Assembly: GCF_016906535.1 (NCBI RefSeq)
Contig: NC_057374.1
Span: 930,001-994,000 of the forward strand
Direction of reading: 5' to 3'
Length of the DNA stretch: 64,000 nucleotides
Source of the DNA: Rhizoctonia solani
Taxonomy: Eukaryota > Basidiomycota > Agaricomycetes > Cantharellales > Ceratobasidiaceae
In this document: piece by piece, positions 58,650 to 64,000 of the stretch
How positions within the stretch are numbered: position 1 is the stretch's first letter
Layout of the letters: each line of letters opens with the position of its first letter
The notes under the pieces: model-generated
Seen by the model: the letters and a program-made list of their open reading frames with translations, nothing else
Databases searched by the model: none
What the model was told of the DNA's origin: nothing
Program-made: the position numbers and the translations under genes

Positions 58650-58830
58650 TATATTTTATGATGAATGGGTACTTGGCAGAGAAGGATGATGTACAAGAAT
58701 AACTTGGTCGGTCGTCGGAAACGAGGTGATGGCCAGGAGCAAGAGGGCAACTCCAATTCCTTTCCAGTTGCAAATTCAACGCAGTCACGTGAATTTCTCC
58801 CACCACCCACGTCTTCCCTCAACCGCCACC
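58650..58830. promoter_or_regulatory. Divergent promoter, LEA2-like protein / MSP1
   Basis: Only 181 bp separates the two start codons; the MSP1 start has a near-ideal context (gccaccATGG). A TCACGTGA palindrome lies at about 58785-58792. Confidence 0.5.
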
Positions 58831-60430
58831 ATGGTCTCTGCATCCAAGGACGTACGAAAGATTGCAGTAGATGGTGCGCCTTTTATAAGAACAGCCTTTA
58901 ATAAATACTCAAGTGCTACTCAGTTGCAATGTTCGCAGTCTCGAATGTGAATACTCAATATTTCATTCCTTTTTCATACTTATCCAGTCATTCTAGATTG
59001 CACTTTACTATGCATTCAAGGTGTGTATCGAGTTTTAAGAAAATTAGCAATTTTTTTTCCTGATACTGGTGTAGTATGTGATGTCCTCCTTGGACCCACA
59101 GCAAGAGAAGCGCAAGGCCGCAAAGGCAAAGAGCGCAAAGGTCTTGGATAGACTAGGAGTCAAAGAACTCGAACTGACAGAATACGAAGGTATTTGCATG
59201 TGATACAAGCTTGCTTATGTATTTATTCGAGCCTTGTCTAGAAATTATCGCGGCAGAAGTCATTCACCCAAGCGACATAACTACAGGATTCGAGGGTATG
59301 TACCCCAAGACCATGCATAGTCCTCATGTACCACCCCACGTTTATCACTGTTGTTTGTAGACATCGGCGGCCTCGACCCTATCATTTCCTCTCTCCGCGA
59401 ATCAGTGATTTACCCACTATGCTATCCAGAACTTTTTGCTTCTAATGCAGGACTCTTGGGCGCACCAAAGGGTGTCCTGTTATACGGCCCCCCGGGCTGT
59501 GGGAAGACTATGCTTGCCAAAGGTCATTCCTCTCTTCATGCTTTCTTCGCTCTTTCTCACTCGTGATTCCATAGCACTTGCCAAAGAATCCAACGCCACA
59601 TTCATAAACATCGCCGTCTCGGTCCTAACCAATAAATGGTACGGCGAGTCCAACAAACTCGTCGCTGGGCTGTTCAGCCTTGCACGAAAGATGCAGCCTG
59701 CCATCATATTTATTGATGAGATTGATTCGTTTTTGGGAGAACGAGGACGAGGCGATCACGAGGTGACAGGGATGATGAAGGCTGAGTTTATGACGTGAGT
59801 TTCTCTCATCTTTAGGCTTTCTGGTATTAAGCTTGTGATAGATTATGGGATGGTTTGGCCTCGGGTGAGAACACGCGGATTCTGGTTCTAGGAGCGACAA
59901 ATCGGCCAAATGATATCGACCAAGCGATCTTGAGGAGGATGCCCAAGAGGTTTGCCGTCCGACTACCAGATCTGGAACAGAGGACTAAGATCCTTAGTTT
60001 GGTAAGCCACATCCTTGATTTCTTCATTCTAGTCTCATAATTGCACCTTCCTCAGATGCTTAAAAAGAGCACTCTGGCACCTGGCCTTTCCATCAGTGAA
60101 CTCGCTCGAAGATCGGAAGGGCTTAGTGGAAGCGATTTGAAGGAGATGTGTCGAAACGCAGCAATGGTTCCTGTACGAGAATACATGCGTCAGAACGGAG
60201 GGTCGATTGAGGATATGCGCAAGGGTCAGGCAGAGGTACGTATACTAACATCTTTGCTTATTTCGCATTTTATCAACTTGAAAAAAAAATCAAACTAATG
60301 TGATCTCCGTTTGAAGGGATTCAAACTGCGCCCACTCGCTATGTCCGACTTTTTCGCTTCGGACGGCACAACCCAACCTGTCGTAAATGCACCGTACGGT
60401 ATCGGAGTGACTCAAGAATCGTTAGACTAG
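58831..60430 (+). CDS. MSP1: AAA ATPase MSP1 / ATAD1, membrane protein extractase
   Basis: Outer mitochondrial and peroxisomal membrane AAA ATPase that pulls out mislocalised tail-anchored proteins. The core is complete: linker [20 protein letters not shown] and [35 protein letters not shown], Walker [14 protein letters not shown], pore-region [20 protein letters not shown], Walker [19 protein letters not shown], sensor/Arg region [20 protein letters not shown], and the C-terminal lid ([20 protein letters not shown]). The stop is TAG 60430. The N terminus is unsure: the transmembrane part seems to be spread over tiny exons (IALYYAFK then YVMSSLD), and the first exon from ATG 58831 ([19 protein letters not shown]) does not give a clear membrane segment. 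Several short introns; convergent with the tetraspanin gene (130 bp between stops). Confidence 0.9.
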
Positions 60431-60560
60431 ATCGATTCTTTATTTATGTGAAATTTTTGGTGTGATTTAATCTTAATAGTTTTTGTTATCATTCCTTGTG
60501 TGAGAGAGTTGGCTGAATGGCTCTAGGATACAAACTGGTCTCACAAGGGCAAAAAAGCAA

Positions 60561-62451
60561 TCAAACATCACCACTGGACCTCTTCCGAAAGCCAAACAAA
60601 CTCCCTTCGCTCTCGGCGTTTGATAATTTATATCCACTCTGCCCAACCTCTTCGGGTAAGGAAATCTTTGGGCTCCGACTCGTTCCGTCTTCCAATTTCC
60701 TCGATCGAAGAGCATACACTCGCCCAGGCTCAGGAGGCATCAGTGTATCCCTATACGTTTCCAGCACTCTCAGTGCATTCGTTCGCACATCTTCAATCCT
60801 GAGTCGGTACCTCCAGGGCGTCAGACCTTTGCCGAATAATCTACAGTGTACCTGAGTCACTCCATAACAGAGCCCGAACGAGTCGAGACACATACCTATT
60901 CACGTGGTTGGAGCATAGCAAAGCTGTAATAATATTTAATATATGCAACGGAACGAGGGAGAATGTCCAGGCATAGTAACGTCCTAGACTTGCACGCTCG
61001 AATCTGACAAGTCGGGCTTTGCACCCTGGTAGTGGAGAGCGGGGGAAACAGAGGGGCGAAGAGGTGGCAGAGTGTTCGGGAGACCAATAGCCGCAGCAGT
61101 TCAACTACAGTCGCTTTTAATGAGTTGAATGGCAGTAAAAGCGGATAGTAAAATCCTACAGAGTACTGCAAAATCATCCTATCTTCCTCTCCAAATTTCT
61201 GACTCCACGCTTGGTCCATTTTGCTAGGTAATGCAAATGCAGAACGACGGTAAGATGTGTACCCTACAACAAGCATAGCTGCGAAACTTGGCCAGAGTAG
61301 GACACAGTATATAGCCAACAGTGGTCTACTGTTGAGTAGCGTCCCGCAAATTCCGAATAAGGAGGTACCAAAAACGATTAGTGATGCACTTGTAATTACT
61401 TTGATCCTCTGGTGAGTGGATCCTATGCAAATGAGCGAGAGGGTAGACGTACTAACTAGGATGTCATAGTCTACGATACGCATAATCACTGATTTTGGCC
61501 AAACTGAAGTGGGATAAGTGACTCCTTCATTTGTATACTCATAAAACCCGCTCACTTCCGAACCAAGTCATCAATACTAGTATCAATGCCGTTAATCCGT
61601 ACACGAAAACCTATGCGATTATCTCTTGATCGATCTTTTCCGACCTACTTCGCTCAACCTCAACTCACCGAACAGATAGAAAGTAACAATGCCCACTTTT
61701 CCGGTGTCCAAACATTCGGCCATTCAACTACTGCTCCTGTTTCTCCGTATCCCAACAACGGGAGTAACTTGTCTTCTTCCGATACTACAGTATTGGCCTT
61801 GCGATGAGAAATGCTTATTGGGAATCTGCGCGTGAAACGGTCGGTCGCTGCATGTGTTGCTGCCAGGAGCGCCGGTGAGCCAGGTTGCATACTTGGTACG
61901 TCATGTCCTTGATTTGGAATCCCAAGTAAGGCATCTTCCTGCTGTGGAACCAAGCGGATAGTGGTTGGGCTACATGATTCCGAAAAGGGAGTTGAAGGGT
62001 ATGCTCCTTTGCTATTGTGATACTCCACTTCCGGTTCTACAGGCAGTCCACTATCATTAACCTCTCCCGGTTTGGAGCAGCCTCTGATCGTCCTCAGTGG
62101 GTGTGCTATTTTTGATAGCAGATCATTAGGTTGAGCATACAAGCGGTCACTCCCAATTTTGGAAGTTGGGAGTCGAGCGTCTGGGTATTTGGTAGGCACA
62201 GGTGGGAACGGTCGGTCGTCCAGCTCTCGTCCGAGGGCCGGTAAAAACCCTGGTTGGGCGACACCATCAAACGGATTGTGCTGAAAAACATCGTCAAATG
62301 GGTTGGCACATGCTTCTCCGGGTACTTTTGAATGCGTCACGGTTTCCCCGTGTGGACTCGGAATTGAATATGGCCCTGAGACTCTACGACGTACTCTACC
62401 ATGAGAAATATCGAGGGCGGAAGATACACCGCCTAGCGATGGGCTGCTCAT
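60561..62451 (-). CDS. Tetraspanin, basidiomycete Tsp2 type
   Basis: Four-pass membrane organiser protein. The Met at 62451 starts MSSPSLGGVSSALDIS, a long disordered cytosolic N-terminal region of about 250 residues. Helix 1 begins at WTPEKWALLLSICSV and crosses an intron to VYGLTALILVLMTWF. Helices 2 and 3 are ILVSTSTLSLICIG and VITSASLIVFGTSLFGICG, with LLAIYCVLLWPSFAAMLVVG next. The large loop has the diagnostic LNCCGYWSPEHSATS and RSPLPGCKARLVRFE, with the CCG motif split from the previous exon. The last helix is AWTFSLVPLHILNIITALLC followed by SNH and VHCRLFGKGLTPWRYRL. The C terminus is basic, stop at 60561. Frame intact at all junctions I traced. Expressed function in fungi includes infection-structure morphogenesis in some species; not provable here. 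Confidence 0.88.
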
Positions 62452-63274
62452 TTTTGTTGGTGGACGAGGTTGTCGTAACAAACAAAGAGTTCACTCAGGG
62501 GCTGAAACTGAGTCTAAAGTTAGGGGTTAGCGATGTTCAGGGGTAACAGGCCAAAATGGACCACAGTTGGATGAGCGAGTACATTGTAATTGTATATTCT
62601 GTGTGGAGTGGGCAGCACTGCCTGCTTGCCTTTTTATTCTTTGAGAGAATCCATTGTTGCATATCACAACAGCGGTCGGCGCATACAGAGTCCGAGTCGG
62701 GGAGTCACGTGGGAGATCCTTGGTTCTCGGGACTTCTTAGGGGACAAAGGTTACGAGCGGCTTCGGTTGTAGTGTCGAGTAACTCTATTACAGCTGGTTG
62801 TAGCACATTGGCTTGGGCGTCAGCCCGTCATCCCTTACTCCAAACGATATAAGGATCTTGCACAAGCGATGCTCAGGTCTCTTCAGCACCCTCCCCACGT
62901 TCTCTCGTCATTCTTGCCGACTAATTCGGTAGCTTCATTCAGCTGCACAAGCGGAGTTTAAGGCAGGACTCACTCCTAGTGCTCCCATATAGTTCGTTCG
63001 ATCCTTTGACGCTACTTGTGAGTAGTCTTGCCAGACTTTGGTGATCGTTAGAACTAAATTGATCAACAGCGTGATCTATGCCCATGGTCAAAATACAAAT
63101 AAGAGATGACGCATATAGCCCAGTGCTCATGGCTCCGAAAGCCGCGTCACAAGTTACATCCATCTGGGTCCCGATTCTTCTTTGTGCCGTCTTGAGTGAG
63201 CTACTACATATCGGATACATGGTACATGTGTTAATATTCTCTGATCATTAGTTATACTCCCGATTTCTATTTAC
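62452..63274. other. Intergenic upstream of tetraspanin, with possible exons of the next gene
   Basis: About 0.8 kb. On the plus strand near 63150-63215 the frame TSIWVPILLCAVLSELLHIG encodes a hydrophobic segment and could be an upstream exon of the gene at 63275, but I cannot prove the splices. No other feature seen. Confidence 0.35.
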
Positions 63275-63643
63275 ATGGGCTATCTCTTCTACAATCGACG
63301 GCCTCGTCGAGTGGAGGACAAGGAAGTTGCACGCCCATCTCCTGATGTTGACACCAAGTGGTCTGAGTCTTTTGATAACCGGCGGCCTTCGACTAGTGGA
63401 TGGACATTGAATGTTCCGAAGTGGAACACACCAGTTGGTCCATTGCGCCGCGGGTCTGATGGTGGATTCCCGCCGGGAACGCTCCATATCACATTGCCAG
63501 ATCCTACACTTTCTGGCTCTGTTGAATCTCTCGACCACAAAGCCCCTCCTCTTACTCCTGTACATGTACGCCATCCTACCCCTCCCCCTGCTGTACATTT
63601 AGCCACACAACCAACTGAGCGCTACCACGCTCGCGCAATCTGA
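63275..63643 (+). CDS. Hypothetical protein, Pro-rich C-terminal portion (5' exons unresolved)
   Basis: The ATG at 63275 opens MGYLFYNRRPRRVEDKEVAR and a 122-codon frame ending ERYHARAI. The body is Pro/Ser/Thr-rich (NRRPSTSGWTLNVPKWNTPV, GGFPPGTLHITLPDPTLSGS, PPLTPVHVRHPTPPP). The open frame extends upstream in the same phase as VILPISIY, so the ATG may be internal and the real protein may have one or two membrane helices before a cytosolic tail. No domain recognised; nothing indicates a function. Confidence 0.5.
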   Translation: MGYLFYNRRPRRVEDKEVARPSPDVDTKWSESFDNRRPSTSGWTLNVPKWNTPVGPLRRGSDGGFPPGTLHITLPDPTLSGSVESLDHKAPPLTPVHVRHPTPPPAVHLATQPTERYHARAI

Positions 63644-64000
63644 TCCTGTCCCTTTCCGAGTCTGAACTTCAACTGTAGGCTTATCGATGTATTTTATCGT
63701 GACCAACTATCCTTCCTTCCTTTTAATACACTCTACGGGGTGTCTTGTATTCTTGAGTTTATTGTTGTAATTACATACCCCTCTGAAAATTTCGAACTAA
63801 ACATTTGATTGAGGACCTCTGGATGTGATGCTATGCGCATATTGAAACATTGACTTTTTTGTACTCACCAACGGTTATGTGCGCTGCGAATCCTGCTTTG
63901 AAAACTACAAATTTCGTAGGGGAAACGTTGATGAGACTTGCATTTCAACGCGAAGACAGATTGTCATTGATGAAGTTGCGCATGACACTTTCATCAACAT
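63644..64000. other. Right-hand end, no gene seen
   Basis: About 360 bp, AT-rich, probably the 3' flank of the preceding gene. No splice or coding signal that I can support. Confidence 0.45.

Noticed and set aside
60501..60580. tRNA-Ser-like start (gagagttggctgaatggctc)
   Set aside because: No matching T arm or acceptor complement downstream; not a tRNA.
1..64000. CRISPR, phage, anti-phage, toxin or biosynthetic gene cluster content
   Set aside because: All recognisable genes are eukaryotic intron-bearing housekeeping, secreted-enzyme or regulatory genes; no repeat-spacer arrays, integrases or core synthases were seen.

Overview
This window is nuclear DNA from a filamentous fungus, most likely an Agaricomycete (basidiomycete) close to Rhizoctonia/Ceratobasidium. 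The evidence is many short introns (about 45-65 bp, GT-AG, often with a CTAAY branch site), closely packed genes on both strands, five intron-bearing tRNA-Lys(CUU) genes, and several families typical of basidiomycetes. The organism name is an inference. I see no bacterial operons, CRISPR array, phage, intact transposon or secondary-metabolite core enzyme, and no previously undescribed biological system that I could defend.

Layout. 1-6.2 kb: a truncated subtilisin-like protease (-), a DPP5-type dipeptidyl peptidase (+) and a heme oxygenase (+). 7-13.2 kb: tRNA-Lys, a TKL-like protein kinase (-) and a tail-anchored FHA/coiled-coil protein resembling SLMAP/Far10 (-). 13.5-18.8 kb: a BBC1-like actin-patch scaffold (+) whose reading frame is broken many times and which carries a local tandem duplication. 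19.8-25.1 kb: a GH88 unsaturated glucuronyl hydrolase (-) and a second heme oxygenase (-) lying between two inverted tRNA-Lys genes. 25.2-40.8 kb: a housekeeping block with eIF2B alpha (-), a secreted GH31 alpha-glucosidase (-), EBP2 (+), nitrilase (-), KIN17 (-), an atypical thioredoxin (+), DNA primase small subunit (-) and dynactin p62 (+). 40.8-48.6 kb: sparse DNA with two related Zn(II)2Cys6 regulators (+). 48.6-63.6 kb: CDC37 (+), an AAGAB/p34 adaptin-binding protein (-), a convergent tRNA-Lys pair, uroporphyrinogen-III synthase (+), GH128 glucanase (-), a two-TM protein with PY motifs (+), a LEA2-like membrane protein (-), the AAA ATPase MSP1 (+), a Tsp2-type tetraspanin (-) and a small hypothetical protein (+).

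The genes do not form one pathway. Recurrent themes are secreted degradative enzymes (S8, DPP5, GH88, GH31, GH128), heme metabolism (HEM4 and two heme oxygenases) and core cell machinery. Neighbours are often tail-to-tail with 40-150 bp between stop codons, or head-to-head across promoters of 150-400 bp.

A quality warning affects the annotation. At least eight conserved genes, some expected to be essential (CDC37, HEM4), contain single-base frameshifts, several of them in homopolymer runs. Two genes carry near-perfect local tandem duplications of 120-230 bp. The simplest reading is indel and overlap errors in the assembly rather than real gene decay. The observations I find most worth following up are: a shared CGG-N6-CGG site upstream of both zinc-cluster genes; a MluI cell-cycle box 88 bp upstream of the primase start codon; the paired heme oxygenase/tRNA-Lys arrangement; the NCAPC thioredoxin with an apparent myristoylation signal; and the array of RRxS phosphosite repeats in the BBC1-like protein.
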